In this document: positions 8,652 to 18,837 of the stretch, in pieces
How positions within the stretch are numbered: the stretch's first letter is position 1
Layout of the letters: the number at the start of each line of letters is the position of its first letter
Assembly: GCF_900232865.1 (NCBI RefSeq)
Contig: NZ_OCTS01000006.1
Coordinates: 124,001-188,000 of the forward strand
Direction: 5' to 3'
Origin: Corynebacterium dentalis
Lineage (GTDB): Bacteria; Actinomycetota; Actinomycetes; Mycobacteriales; Mycobacteriaceae
Length of the DNA: 64,000 nucleotides
Notes under the pieces: generated by a model
Databases searched by the model: none
What the model saw: the letters and a program-made list of their open reading frames with translations, nothing else
What the model was told of the DNA's origin: nothing
Program-made: the position numbers and the translations under genes

Positions 8652-10142
8652 CTATTCCCCCGCTGCGTCTGCATCCTGCAGCGCCAGCAGAATTTCATCG
8701 GCCAGCATCGTCACCGTGCCCGCGCCGATGGTCAGCACCATGTCTCCGCTGTTCGCACGCTCCACCACATCCTGCGGCACCGCGTTGAACACCGGCTGAT
8801 AGTCCCACGTGCCATCGATGTGCTCGCCAATGATTCGGGAATCCACGCCTTCTACGGGGTCTTCCCGAGCGCCGAAGATCTCCATCAGGATCACTTCATC
8901 CGCCAGCGAGAGCGCTTCGCCGAACTCGCGCGCGAAGGTCATGGTTCGGGAGTACAGGTGTGGCTGGAACACTGCGATGATTTTGCCCAATCCGGTGGCC
9001 ACCACGCGCTCGCGGGCAGCGGTCAGCACTGCGGTGATCTCCGTGGGGTGGTGTGCGTAATCGTCATAGACCTGCACGCCGGCTGCTTCGCCGTGGTAGT
9101 CGAAGCGGCGTCGAACACCATCGAAATCACCGATTCCCTCCGCCAGCTTGGCAACGTCCGCACCCAACAACGCACCACCCAGCAGCGCCGACGTGGCGTT
9201 GAGGACCATGTGCGCGCCCGGAATACGAACCTGCAGTTCGATGCGCTGATCCTCCAGAGCAGGGAGCGTGATGCTGGCGTGGGTGCCCTGTGGGGTGATC
9301 GTCATATTTTCGACGACAGCGCCCGCCGGAATTTCTGGGTGTGCATCGATGGCCTCACGCGTGCCATAACCCCACACGGTGATGGGGTGTGGCTCACCCG
9401 CTTCTCCACGATCTTCCGCCCATTGACCCGAGGCCACGTACGTACCCAACTGCGCTGCGCCGGGATCATCCACGCAGACCACCAGTGCCCCGCCGGGCTG
9501 AACGCGCTGGGCGAAGTCCACGAAGACCTGTCGGTATGCCTCTTCCGTGCCGAAGTAATCCAGGTGGTCTGGCTCCACGTTGGTAATGACAGCCACCATT
9601 GGGGAGTAGGACAGGAAGGATCCGTCGGATTCATCTGCCTCCGCGACGAGAATATCTCCAGTGCCGTGGTGCGCATTGGTACCCGCACGGTTGAGCTGAC
9701 CGCCGATGGCGAAGGAGGGATCAGTACCCGCGGCCTGCAGAGCAGCGACGGCCATGGACGTCGTAGACGTTTTGCCGTGCGTTCCCGCCAGCAGCAGCGC
9801 GCGCCGATCTTCCATCAGCAGCGCTAGGACGTCCGAGCGGCGCAGTACAGGGATGCCTAGCTCGCGTGCGCCCTGAAGTTCCGGGTTGTCCTGCGGGATC
9901 GCCGCGAAGGAAGTGACCACCACCGTAGGCTTGTCCCCAAGCAAATCCAGGTTCTCCGCCGCGTGTCCAATCGCCACCTTCGCTCCGGCACTGGTTAAGG
10001 CCAGGATGCTGCGCGAATCCTTCATGTCGGAACCACTGACCTGGTGTCCGCGCGCCAGCAAGATACGGGCGATGCCGGACATGCCTGCTCCGCCGATGCC
10101 CACCATGTGGACACGGGAAAGATCAGCTGCGGGAAGTGTCAT
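8652..10142 (-). CDS. murC: UDP-N-acetylmuramate--L-alanine ligase MurC
   Basis: Cytoplasmic Mur ligase that adds L-Ala to UDP-MurNAc, the first amino acid step of peptidoglycan precursor synthesis. About 496 residues from the ATG at 10142 ([20 protein letters not shown]). The N-terminal UDP-binding [11 protein letters not shown], the ATP-binding loop [11 protein letters not shown] near residue 120 and the C-terminal [10 protein letters not shown] all match MurC. The frame runs 25 codons further upstream without similarity. The product continues the ligase series with murD, murE and murF in the same operon. Confidence 0.97.
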   Translation of the reverse strand: MTLPAADLSRVHMVGIGGAGMSGIARILLARGHQVSGSDMKDSRSILALTSAGAKVAIGHAAENLDLLGDKPTVVVTSFAAIPQDNPELQGARELGIPVLRRSDVLALLMEDRRALLLAGTHGKTSTTSMAVAALQAAGTDPSFAIGGQLNRAGTNAHHGTGDILVAEADESDGSFLSYSPMVAVITNVEPDHLDYFGTEEAYRQVFVDFAQRVQPGGALVVCVDDPGAAQLGTYVASGQWAEDRGEAGEPHPITVWGYGTREAIDAHPEIPAGAVVENMTITPQGTHASITLPALEDQRIELQVRIPGAHMVLNATSALLGGALLGADVAKLAEGIGDFDGVRRRFDYHGEAAGVQVYDDYAHHPTEITAVLTAARERVVATGLGKIIAVFQPHLYSRTMTFAREFGEALSLADEVILMEIFGAREDPVEGVDSRIIGEHIDGTWDYQPVFNAVPQDVVERANSGDMVLTIGAGTVTMLADEILLALQDADAAGE

Positions 10143-10260
10143 GGAAGAACACGGCCTTTCGAAGACGAAGAGTTGTGATTGAAGAATTATGAAATTGTGG
10201 TGCGCTTGGGCTTCCACCGGGCAGCGGTGACACGGGTCGGCTCACTACCCGAGTCGCCGA

Positions 10261-11379
10261 CTACTTTGCGCCCATAGCCGCCGCATCCACCAGCTTCTGC
10301 GCGATGTTGTGCGCAGCATCCCGGTGACCCGCTTGGGCAGCGGCAGCGGAGGCTTCCGCCAAGCGCTGCGGATCGCGCAAGACAGGAACTACTTCTCGCG
10401 CCACTCGCTGCGCAGAAAGTTCCGCGTCCGGCACAATCACCCCGCCACCAGCCGCAACGACCGGGCGCGCATTGAGCTCTTGTTCGCCATTTCCATGTGG
10501 CAGAGGCACATAGACGGCAGGCAGCCCCACCGCGGAAGCTTCTGCCACGGTCATCGCTCCGGAGCGGCACAGCACCATGTCCGCGGCCGCGTAAGCCAAG
10601 TCCATCCGATCGATGTACGGCACGGCGACATACGCTGGTCCACCACTGGACGTGACGTCAAAAGAATTCTTCTTGCCGTAGGCGTGCAGCACGCCCACGC
10701 GACTATCGGCCAGGATCTGCTGCGCTTCTGCCATCGCGTTGTTGATGGATTGGGCGCCCTGAGAACCCCCGGTGACCAGCAGCAGAGGCGCGTCCTGATC
10801 CACACCGAAGAACTCGCGGGCCTCCTCGCGGATTGCTCCGCGGTCCAGCTCCAGCACGGACTCCTTGACAGGGATGCCGATGATTTCCGCATCCAACCCA
10901 GAGCCCTCTACTGCGGCCAGCGCGGTGCCACCGAGCTTCACGCCCAGCTTGTTCGCCACCCCAGCCCGAGCATTTGCCTCATGCACGAAGAACGGAATGC
11001 CCAGGGTCTTGGCAGCCAAATACGCGGGGGCGGAAACGTATCCGCCGAAGCCAATCAGCACATCCGCCTGGACGTCCTTGAGCACCTTCTTGGTCTCCGT
11101 GATGGCCTTACGCAGGCGCAAAGGCAACGTCAGTGCGTCTTTGTTCGGCTTACGGGGAACGGGCACTGGCGGAATCATCCGCAGGTCAAAGCCACGGGCA
11201 GGCACCAGCACGCTCTCCAGCCCGCGTGGAGTTCCCAGCGCGGTGATTCGTGCGTCTGGCACCAACCGGCGTACTGCTTCAGCGACCGCCAATGCGGGCT
11301 CGATGTGGCCCGCCGTTCCACCGCCTGCAACAACCACAGACAGCGTTGAACTCGCATCGTTGTTCCGAGTCTCGCTCAT
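10261..11379 (-). CDS. murG: MurG, lipid II synthase
   Basis: Membrane-associated GT-B glycosyltransferase that adds GlcNAc to lipid I to make lipid II on the cytoplasmic face. 372 residues. The N-terminal glycine-rich loop [17 protein letters not shown], the central [14 protein letters not shown] and the UDP-GlcNAc-binding region ([20 protein letters not shown] then [13 protein letters not shown]) are characteristic. It begins six bases after the ftsW stop. Confidence 0.97.
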   Translation of the reverse strand: MSETRNNDASSTLSVVVAGGGTAGHIEPALAVAEAVRRLVPDARITALGTPRGLESVLVPARGFDLRMIPPVPVPRKPNKDALTLPLRLRKAITETKKVLKDVQADVLIGFGGYVSAPAYLAAKTLGIPFFVHEANARAGVANKLGVKLGGTALAAVEGSGLDAEIIGIPVKESVLELDRGAIREEAREFFGVDQDAPLLLVTGGSQGAQSINNAMAEAQQILADSRVGVLHAYGKKNSFDVTSSGGPAYVAVPYIDRMDLAYAAADMVLCRSGAMTVAEASAVGLPAVYVPLPHGNGEQELNARPVVAAGGGVIVPDAELSAQRVAREVVPVLRDPQRLAEASAAAAQAGHRDAAHNIAQKLVDAAAMGAK

Positions 11380-11385
11380 AGGGTT

Positions 11386-13014
11386 TTAGCGCCTCCTTGA
11401 GTCCGGGCGATTGCTTCGTCGAGCCTGTGTGGTCCGCGGCATTCCTTCGCGCGCCGCCCGCTCGGAGCGAGTTTCGCGCACGGGGGGAAGCGAACCGTGT
11501 CTGCGACCATCGTAGTCGCGTTCGTGGAACTCGGCACCGACCCTTCGGCGAGACTCCTCCAGCCGATCGCGCTCGCGTCGAGCATCCTGACCCACTCGGC
11601 CCGCGCCCCCGCGTTGACGGGTGACAGGTTCACCGAACTGCTGGGTGGTGTTTCGGTGATCCTGGCGGCGTTCCGCACCAGCGATCACTGGCAGAGGCTC
11701 GGGGAGCATGAGGATCCGGTCGATCAAAGGACGGCCCTCGTGCTGCATCGACGAGACCGTTTCTGGCTCGTGGCGAGCGCAGTTGGCCAACAGTCCCATG
11801 GCGATCAGCGTGATCACCGCAGAGGTACCACCGGCGGAGATCAACGGCAGCTGGATACCGGTCACAGGCAGCAGGCCCACCACGTAGCCGATGTTGATCA
11901 TCGCCTGCACCACCACACCCAAAGTCAGGGTGGCAGACAGCATGCGCATGAACGGATCGGTGTGCTTTAGCGCCGTACGGATTCCGAACCAACCCAGCAG
12001 ACCGAACAGCACCACCACCAGGATGGCACCTAAGAAGCCCAGCTCCTCGCCCACCACAGCGAAGATGAAGTCATTGGTGGCCTCCGGTAGGTAGAACCAC
12101 TTAGCGCGGGATTGGCCCAAGCCCAGGCCGGTGAAACCGCCGTCGGAAAGAGAAAGAATGCCCTGATGGGACTGATAGGCAGAACCTTGTGTGGACGAAT
12201 CAGAGAAGTTCAAAAACAGCGCGTCTATCCACGTGGTGATGCGGGCGGAACGATACGCCTGCAAGGCGATGGCCCCCATACCAACCAAAAAGATGATTCC
12301 AAGCGCGCCCAAGAATGCGCGCTGGTTTGCGCCTGCGAAGAACACCAGCGCGAGCATGACGATGCCCACCAAGAGCATCATGCCCAGATCCTTCTGCAAC
12401 ATGACCAGGAGCATGAATACTCCGCCGGCCGCAAACAACGGTCCCAGTGCCTGATTCACGGTGTTGTACTTGGCAATGCCGTGCGCCGCCACCGAGGAAC
12501 CAAACACGGCGAGAGCTAGCTTGGCCGCCTCCGAGGGCTGGATGCCCACGCCGGCGAAACGAATCCACGAGTTGGAACCCACTTCGTCGCCGCCCACACC
12601 CACGCCAGGAACGAGCACCGCAATCAGCAATATGAAAGCAAGCCCCATGAGATATGGCGAGAGCTTACGCATCCGCTGCGGCGAAATGCGCAGCGCAAAC
12701 CACATCGCAATCAAACCGACTACCACGATGGCAGCCTGGCGGAAAAACTCCGTGTACACGCTGCCACCGCTGGCGCGCGAGTTCACCATCGACGAGCTCA
12801 GCACCATGACCAAGCCCAGCCCGGTCAGCAGCATGGTCACGGTGAGAATCACCATGTAGTTGAGTTGCGGCTTCGAGAGCACTTCCTGTACGCGGCTGCC
12901 CAGTGTCTTCCAGACCCGCGCTGACTCGTTCCGTTCCGCGTTGTTCGACAGCTGCTTCTGGGCAGCTTGGGGGCGGCGTGCGCGGGAGTTCTTCTCCGGC
13001 ATCCGGGTGCTCAT
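11386..13014 (-). CDS. ftsW: Cell division SEDS glycosyltransferase FtsW
   Basis: Polytopic SEDS protein that polymerises lipid II at the septum together with the class B PBP FtsI. 542 residues with about ten hydrophobic segments. SEDS motifs are present: GVGIQPSEAAKLALAVF, the catalytic-region QKDLGMMLLVG, the GLGLGQSRAKWFYLPEATND loop, and GIQLPLISAGGTSAV near the last helices. The cytoplasmic C-terminal tail of about 110 residues is strongly Arg-rich and disordered. The ATG shares its A with the murD stop codon (TGATG), so translation is coupled; a GTG one codon upstream is an alternative. Confidence 0.95.
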   Translation of the reverse strand: MSTRMPEKNSRARRPQAAQKQLSNNAERNESARVWKTLGSRVQEVLSKPQLNYMVILTVTMLLTGLGLVMVLSSSMVNSRASGGSVYTEFFRQAAIVVVGLIAMWFALRISPQRMRKLSPYLMGLAFILLIAVLVPGVGVGGDEVGSNSWIRFAGVGIQPSEAAKLALAVFGSSVAAHGIAKYNTVNQALGPLFAAGGVFMLLVMLQKDLGMMLLVGIVMLALVFFAGANQRAFLGALGIIFLVGMGAIALQAYRSARITTWIDALFLNFSDSSTQGSAYQSHQGILSLSDGGFTGLGLGQSRAKWFYLPEATNDFIFAVVGEELGFLGAILVVVLFGLLGWFGIRTALKHTDPFMRMLSATLTLGVVVQAMINIGYVVGLLPVTGIQLPLISAGGTSAVITLIAMGLLANCARHEPETVSSMQHEGRPLIDRILMLPEPLPVIAGAERRQDHRNTTQQFGEPVTRQRGGAGRVGQDARRERDRLEESRRRVGAEFHERDYDGRRHGSLPPVRETRSERAAREGMPRTTQARRSNRPDSRRR

Positions 13015-14507
13015 CACTGGCCACCTTCCATGGCGAACTGTGCGAATAGATCCCCGCGTTGGCTCATGCCTGTGTACATATCCAGCGATGCTGCTGCGGG
13101 GGCAAGAATGACGTTATCGCCCTCAGCCGCGAACGAGAGTGCATGACTCACTACGGAGCGCATTGCCTCTTCCGGATCGGTCTCGTCGACGAGGCTGACG
13201 GGCACCTCTGGAGCGAGTTCGGCAAGAGCATTAGCAATACGTTGGCGGTCCGTGCCCAGCACAACCGCTGCCTTGAGGCTGGATGCCACATCGCGAATCA
13301 ATGGCTCGATGGCTGCTCCCTTGAGCTGACCGCCAGCGATCCACACCACGTTGCTCTGGCCCTTCAGGGCAGCCGCGGCGGCATGGGGGTTGGTGGCCTT
13401 GGAGTTATCGATCCACTGCGCTCCCGCGGTGGTGGCCACTACCTGTCCCCGGTGGGCTTGGACGCGGAAGGAACTCAGAGCCTCGGCGATGCTTCTGGGA
13501 TGAACTCCCACGCTGCGCGCCATCGCGGCGGCGGCTGCAGCATCGGCCAATCCGGCGGGCCCCGGAGGGGAAATGCCTTCGGCGCTGGCCAGCACGATCT
13601 CCTCATCGAGTTCAACCACCTTTCCATCCCGGATGCCCACGTTGTGCTCGGCCTGCAGAACATCGTGGGTTTCGCCCGCGCTAAACAGGCGCGCGGTAGC
13701 CCACGGGCGCTCAGCTTCAGTGGGCCACAGACGCTCGATAGTTTTCAGCACTTCTGCCTCGGCGGAAGGAATCACTGCAGTGTCGGCGCGGAATACCCGT
13801 GCCTTCGCATCCGCGTATCCCGCGTAGCTTCCGTGCCAATCTAGGTGGTCGTCTGCGAGGTTCAGCACGCAGCCCACGTGAGGATGGAACGACGGCGCCC
13901 AGTGCAATTGGAAGCTGGAAACCTCAGCGACTAGGACGTTCGCCCGCGGTTCGCCGCGCAAGTCTGCGGTGAGCGCGATTCCCGGAGGCGTGCCGATATT
14001 GCCCACCGCCACGGCTGCTTGACCATCCGCCACCAGCATGGCGGTGAGCATGGCGGTGGTGGTGGTCTTGCCGTTCGTGCCGGTGATGGCCACCCACGTG
14101 CGGGACGGGCCGAAGGCCTCCGCCTGATCAGCCAACCACGCGGCCTCAATATCCCCGATCACGGGAATACCGGCCTCTTGAGCTTCCACGAGCAGTGAGG
14201 AATCCGGACGCCAGCCGGGGGACGTGATGACCAGTCCGGGCACGGGAGAATCCTCAGACTCGCCTCGTAGCACGCTGCGGGCTTGCTCCACCGCAACGTA
14301 GGTTTCCGCGGCGTGCGCTGGGGTCTCCATGGTCAGTAAGGCAGATTCGGTCACGTTGTCGTCGGCAATAACGATCGAGGGCGCCTCGAGGTGCCGCAAC
14401 ATCGTCAGCACTCCCCGACCAGCTACCCCGGCGCCTGCCACCAACACACCGCGAGAATCCAGCATGCGGCTCAGTGCCTCGGCTGGGGAAAGTGTCTGCT
14501 GAGTCAT
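13014..14507 (-). CDS. murD: UDP-N-acetylmuramoylalanine--D-glutamate ligase MurD
   Basis: Cytoplasmic ligase adding D-Glu to UDP-MurNAc-L-Ala. 497 residues from the ATG at 14507, which has GAGGCG seven bases upstream. Motifs: N-terminal VLVAGAGVAGRGVLTML, ATP loop AITGTNGKTTTTAML, LNLADDHLDWHG, and C-terminal IDNSKATNPHAAAAAL. It overlaps the ftsW start by one base. Confidence 0.97.
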   Translation of the reverse strand: MTQQTLSPAEALSRMLDSRGVLVAGAGVAGRGVLTMLRHLEAPSIVIADDNVTESALLTMETPAHAAETYVAVEQARSVLRGESEDSPVPGLVITSPGWRPDSSLLVEAQEAGIPVIGDIEAAWLADQAEAFGPSRTWVAITGTNGKTTTTAMLTAMLVADGQAAVAVGNIGTPPGIALTADLRGEPRANVLVAEVSSFQLHWAPSFHPHVGCVLNLADDHLDWHGSYAGYADAKARVFRADTAVIPSAEAEVLKTIERLWPTEAERPWATARLFSAGETHDVLQAEHNVGIRDGKVVELDEEIVLASAEGISPPGPAGLADAAAAAAMARSVGVHPRSIAEALSSFRVQAHRGQVVATTAGAQWIDNSKATNPHAAAAALKGQSNVVWIAGGQLKGAAIEPLIRDVASSLKAAVVLGTDRQRIANALAELAPEVPVSLVDETDPEEAMRSVVSHALSFAAEGDNVILAPAAASLDMYTGMSQRGDLFAQFAMEGGQ

Positions 14508-14562
14508 GGTCAGTCGCCTCACTAACGTGCTGTGGTGTGGTGTGCGGGGATTCGGTGAAAAC

Positions 14563-15663
14563 TTAGAAACCGGTGGTGGTCAGCCACTCGCCGTAGAACA
14601 GCGCAAAACCGCTGATTGCAGCCAATGCCGCGATCAACCAGAAACGCACCACCACGGTGGTCTCCGCCCAACCACCATTTTCGAAGTGGTGGTGGATCGG
14701 AGCCATGCGGAACACGCGCTTGCCGGTGGCCTTGAAGGATCCCACCTGGATCACCACGCTGGCGGCCTCCGCCACGAAGATGCAACCGATGATGATCATC
14801 AACAACTCGGTGTGCGTGGTCACGGACAAGCCCGCCACCAACCCACCCAGCGCCAAGGATCCAGTATCGCCCATAAAGATCTTCGCGGGAGCGGCGTTCC
14901 ACCAGAGGAAGCCCAAGCAGGCGCCCAAAGCGGCCGAAGCCAAAATCGCCAGATCCAGGGGGTCGCGCACGGAGTAGCAGCCCACGGACGCGCCATAAGA
15001 ACACGAGTTACGGAACTGCCAGAAAGTGATCAGCACGTAGGCGCCCATCACGATGGCCGTCACGCCGGAAGCCAAGCCATCCAAACCATCGGTGAGATTC
15101 ACGGCATTCGACCACGCGGAGATCACCAGGTAGATGAACACCATGAACAACGCGCCGCCCAGGATGGCACCGCCGATGGCGATGTTGAAGGTGGAGATAT
15201 CACGGATGAAGGACAGGTTGGTGCTGGCGGGCGTCAAACCACGTGCGTCCGGGAACTGCAGAACCAGCACGCTGAAAATCACTGCGATGGCCAACTGGCA
15301 AATCAACTTGGCCTTGGCGTTCAAACCCAAGTTCCGGCCTTTGACCAGCTTGATGTAATCATCGGCAAAGCCCACGGCTCCAAGGGACAGGGTCAGACCC
15401 AGCACGATCCACCCGGATGCACCAGGACCGGCACCCGAAGTGAGCAGTCCAGCTACCGCAGCAGCGAGGAATCCCAACACTAAACCGGCGATGATGGCGA
15501 TGCCGCCCATCGTCGGCGTGCCCCGCTTCTTCAAGTGCGACTGGGGGCCATCCTCGCGGATCTCCTGGCCCAAGCCCTCCGCGGAAAACTTCTTGATGAG
15601 AACGGGAGTGAAAAACACGGTGACCAGAAACGCCACCGCGCCTCCAATAAAGATCTGCATCAT
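14563..15663 (-). CDS. mraY: MraY, lipid I synthase
   Basis: Integral membrane phospho-MurNAc-pentapeptide transferase that moves the precursor to undecaprenyl phosphate. 366 residues and about ten membrane segments. The catalytic aspartates are in [18 protein letters not shown] and [12 protein letters not shown]; the histidine motif MAPIHHHFE is also present, preceded by [12 protein letters not shown]. The gene begins four bases after the murF stop. Either of two adjacent ATG codons may be used. Confidence 0.97.
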   Translation of the reverse strand: MMQIFIGGAVAFLVTVFFTPVLIKKFSAEGLGQEIREDGPQSHLKKRGTPTMGGIAIIAGLVLGFLAAAVAGLLTSGAGPGASGWIVLGLTLSLGAVGFADDYIKLVKGRNLGLNAKAKLICQLAIAVIFSVLVLQFPDARGLTPASTNLSFIRDISTFNIAIGGAILGGALFMVFIYLVISAWSNAVNLTDGLDGLASGVTAIVMGAYVLITFWQFRNSCSYGASVGCYSVRDPLDLAILASAALGACLGFLWWNAAPAKIFMGDTGSLALGGLVAGLSVTTHTELLMIIIGCIFVAEAASVVIQVGSFKATGKRVFRMAPIHHHFENGGWAETTVVVRFWLIAALAAISGFALFYGEWLTTTGF

Positions 15664-15667
15664 GGTC

Positions 15668-17182
15668 TTAGTTGTCTCCCTCGTTCACTTCGCCCCGGCG
15701 ATTCGCCAAGAGCCCTTGGGCTACGCCCCACAGTCCGTCACTATACGAAGCCTTGACTAGCACCACGTCATTCGGACGCAGTTGAAGATCCAACAAGTTG
15801 ACGGCGGCATCGATGTCATCCACCAGCTGGCTATCCACGCCCTCGGCCTTTGCAGAATGAGACAAGGCTCTCTGGTTGACTCCACGCCCCACAATCACGG
15901 CGTGATCAACGCGCCGGCTGGCCAAGAACGTGCCCAGCTCCGTGTGCTCGTCCGAGCCATCCTCGCCGAGCTCGCCCATCTGGCCCAGCACCGCCCAGCT
16001 CGCCGCGTCCGGGCGACCGGCCGCGGTATAAGCCAAAGCATCGATTCCTGCCCGCATGGATTCCGGGTTGGCGTTATACGAATCGTTGATCACGGTCACG
16101 CCGTCTTCGCGGGTGCGCACGTCCATGCGGTTGGCGCTGGCAGCCACGTGCGAGCACAGTGCATCAGCCACAACTTGTGGGTCCATGCCCAGCTCAATGC
16201 CCACCGCCGCAGCGGCCAGTGCATTCGATACCTGATGCGCGCCGAACACACCCAGGCTGATGTGCACTGGCTCGCCACCGGGATAGTGCATGTCGAACTC
16301 AGCGCGTGCCACCTCGTCTAAAGCGATGTTGGTGGCGTAGTACTCCGCGCGGCCAGCCTTACCCGTGGTCTCGCTGGTGGAGTAACGCACCACTCGCGCT
16401 TGGGTGCGCGCGTCCATGGCATTGACCTTGTCGTCGTCGGCATTGAGAACCGCAAGGCCCTCTGCCTGCAAGGATTCCACCAACTCGCCCTTGGCCTGCG
16501 CGATGGCTTCACGCGAACCGAACTCGCCCAGGTGCGCGCTGCCCACGTTGAGCACCACACCGACGGACGGCGGAGTGACCTCGGTGAGGTGGCGGATATG
16601 GCCCACGCCTCGAGCGGACATCTCGGAGACGAGGAACTTAGTGCTGCGACCAGCGCGCAGCGCGGTGTATGGCAGGCCAATCTCGTTGTTGAAACTGCCC
16701 GGAGGCGCCACGGTCTCCCCCGCCGCACGCAACACAGCGCCGAGCAGATCCTTCGTGGAGGTCTTGCCCGCAGACCCGGTCACGCCCACCACGGTCAGGC
16801 CTTCCTCGGCCACCAGGCGATCCGTGTTGTGCCGAGCCAGCTTGTCCACTGCGGCCAGCACTGCCGCGCCGTGGCCTTCGTTATCGTGCTCAAACGCAGA
16901 GGCATTGGCCGCCTCCTCGGAGGTCTCAACCGGCGCCGCGAGCAACGCGGGCAGTTCAATGGGACGCCCCACCAGCAGCAGCGACGCGCCGTCGTCCAGC
17001 GCGCCCTGCGCAAAATCGTGACCGTCCACGCGCGCGCCCGGCAGCGCCATGAAGATCTGCCCCGGCTTGATCACGCGGGAATCGAACTCCACGGGACCAG
17101 CGATGACAGCCTCGGGATCGGCGCCGTTGATGAGACTGCCTCCGGTGACGTCGGCGATCTCCCCCAGCTTTAGTTCAATCAT
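15668..17182 (-). CDS. murF: UDP-MurNAc-tripeptide--D-Ala-D-Ala ligase MurF
   Basis: Cytoplasmic ligase that adds D-Ala-D-Ala to complete the pentapeptide. 504 residues: N-terminal Mur domain ([17 protein letters not shown] near 35-55), ATP loop [26 protein letters not shown], and C-terminal [16 protein letters not shown]. It starts six bases after the murE stop. The sequence between the Mur domain and the ATP loop carries an acidic insert ([20 protein letters not shown]) that is longer than I would expect. Confidence 0.96.
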   Translation of the reverse strand: MIELKLGEIADVTGGSLINGADPEAVIAGPVEFDSRVIKPGQIFMALPGARVDGHDFAQGALDDGASLLLVGRPIELPALLAAPVETSEEAANASAFEHDNEGHGAAVLAAVDKLARHNTDRLVAEEGLTVVGVTGSAGKTSTKDLLGAVLRAAGETVAPPGSFNNEIGLPYTALRAGRSTKFLVSEMSARGVGHIRHLTEVTPPSVGVVLNVGSAHLGEFGSREAIAQAKGELVESLQAEGLAVLNADDDKVNAMDARTQARVVRYSTSETTGKAGRAEYYATNIALDEVARAEFDMHYPGGEPVHISLGVFGAHQVSNALAAAAVGIELGMDPQVVADALCSHVAASANRMDVRTREDGVTVINDSYNANPESMRAGIDALAYTAAGRPDAASWAVLGQMGELGEDGSDEHTELGTFLASRRVDHAVIVGRGVNQRALSHSAKAEGVDSQLVDDIDAAVNLLDLQLRPNDVVLVKASYSDGLWGVAQGLLANRRGEVNEGDN

Positions 17183-17188
17183 GTCTTC

Positions 17189-18835
17189 CTAGCTCCTCTC
17201 ACCGTGGTCTGTCGTCTCACCGTTGTCCGCCATCAGAGCGTTGAGCTCCGACGTCAGGACGGCCACATCATCAAAGTCGTGCATCACGCCCGCAACCAGC
17301 TGGCCCTTTTCGTGCCCCTTGCCAGCCACCACAATCGCATCACCCGGACGAGCCCAGCGCACGGCCTTGGAGATCGCTTCAGCTCGGTCGGCGACCTCTT
17401 CGATGTGCACGGGGTGATCGTTTCTTTCCGACGCCGCCCGCTGCGTCCCCTCCAGGACTTGCGCCCGAATGTCTGCTGGTTGTTCGTCCCGGGGATTATC
17501 ATCCGTCACGAACACGGCATCTGCCACGCGAGCTGCTTCGTACCCCATTTTTGGGCGCTTATCGTGATCGCGATTTCCACCTGCGCCGAGAACCATGGCG
17601 ATGCGACCGTCTTTTGCCGGAATGTAGTCCACCAGAGTCTGCACCACACTGGCCACCGCGCCTGGCTTATGGGCGTAGTCCACCATCGCCAGGAAGGGCT
17701 GACCCACATTGATGGCCTGCATACGGCCCGGCACCCGCACCTCTGCGATGCGAGTGGCGAGTTCCGCGGCGCTTCCCGCGTCCTGCTGCTCTCCCAGTGC
17801 GTCAACACACGCCAGGGCCAGCAGGCTGTTAGGCACGTTGAAACTCCCCGCCAGCGCGATGCTGTATTCAAAGTCTTCGTTGTCCGCGCGCTCCGCCAAG
17901 GCCGTGCGGCCGGTGCGGGAAACGTGGATCAGCTGAGTGCCGTTGGGCTGTACGCGCACGTCATCGGCATTCCAGTGCCATACCGGCAACTCGCTGGTCG
18001 CCGCAGCGGCTTCCGGATTCGTGGTCACCACATAGGACAAAGCTGCCACGTCGGTCGCGGATTCCGCCTTGCGCAGCACCTGTTGTGCCAGCCGCTGTCC
18101 CCACTCGTCATCTGCGCAGATCACTGGCACTGGATCGCCATATTCCGCACTGAACAAGCTGGCCTTGGTCTGGAAGTAGTCCTCCATCGTGGGATGGAAA
18201 TCCAGGTGATCCTGGCTCAAGTTCGTGAACGCGGCGGCGTCGAAACCAATACCGCGCACCCGCCCCAGCGCCAGTGCGTGGGAGGAAACCTCCATCACCA
18301 CGTGCGTGACCCCTTCCTCGACCATGCGAGCCAGCAGGGCCTGCATGGTGGGCGCCTCCGGGGTAGTCAGCTTGGTTTCCACCGGGCGACCATTGATGCG
18401 GGTGCCTGTGGTGCCGACGATGCCCACCGAATGGCTGTCCATCAACGCACGTTCCACCAAGTAGCTGGTGGTGGTCTTGCCGGAGGTGCCGGTGATGCCC
18501 ACCACGGTTAGCTTGCTGGAGGGATGCCCGTAAATCTCGGCTGCAACTTCGCCCATCCAACGGCGGACGTCGTCGACAACTAACACAGGCAACTCAGGAC
18601 TAGCCGCAGAGATAATCGCAGCACCCTCGGAATCCGTCAGTACAGCCGGTGCACCGGAATCCACCGCAAAGGATGCGCCATGAGTACGGGTGCCGGGCAC
18701 GCCGCAAAACAGCGTGTCCGTGCCGGCTTCGTCGGAGCTCAGCGTGCAGGTGGCTACCTCAACCCGTCCAGCAGTTCCTGGATCAGGCAAAAGGGAGCCT
18801 CCGGTGAGGCGCGCTAATTCAATGAGGGTGGTCAT
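17189..18835 (-). CDS. murE: UDP-MurNAc-L-Ala-D-Glu--meso-DAP ligase MurE
   Basis: Adds the third residue of the stem peptide. The motif TDDNPRDEQPADI near residue 440 contains the DNPR signature of meso-diaminopimelate-specific MurE, in agreement with the A1-gamma peptidoglycan of corynebacteria. Other motifs: ATP loop GITGTSGKTTTSYLVERAL, TNLSQDHLDFHPTMEDYF and VVAGKGHEKGQ at the C-terminus. 548 residues, slightly long because of inserts. It begins two bases after the ftsI stop. Confidence 0.97.
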   Translation of the reverse strand: MTTLIELARLTGGSLLPDPGTAGRVEVATCTLSSDEAGTDTLFCGVPGTRTHGASFAVDSGAPAVLTDSEGAAIISAASPELPVLVVDDVRRWMGEVAAEIYGHPSSKLTVVGITGTSGKTTTSYLVERALMDSHSVGIVGTTGTRINGRPVETKLTTPEAPTMQALLARMVEEGVTHVVMEVSSHALALGRVRGIGFDAAAFTNLSQDHLDFHPTMEDYFQTKASLFSAEYGDPVPVICADDEWGQRLAQQVLRKAESATDVAALSYVVTTNPEAAAATSELPVWHWNADDVRVQPNGTQLIHVSRTGRTALAERADNEDFEYSIALAGSFNVPNSLLALACVDALGEQQDAGSAAELATRIAEVRVPGRMQAINVGQPFLAMVDYAHKPGAVASVVQTLVDYIPAKDGRIAMVLGAGGNRDHDKRPKMGYEAARVADAVFVTDDNPRDEQPADIRAQVLEGTQRAASERNDHPVHIEEVADRAEAISKAVRWARPGDAIVVAGKGHEKGQLVAGVMHDFDDVAVLTSELNALMADNGETTDHGERS

Positions 18836-18837
18836 AA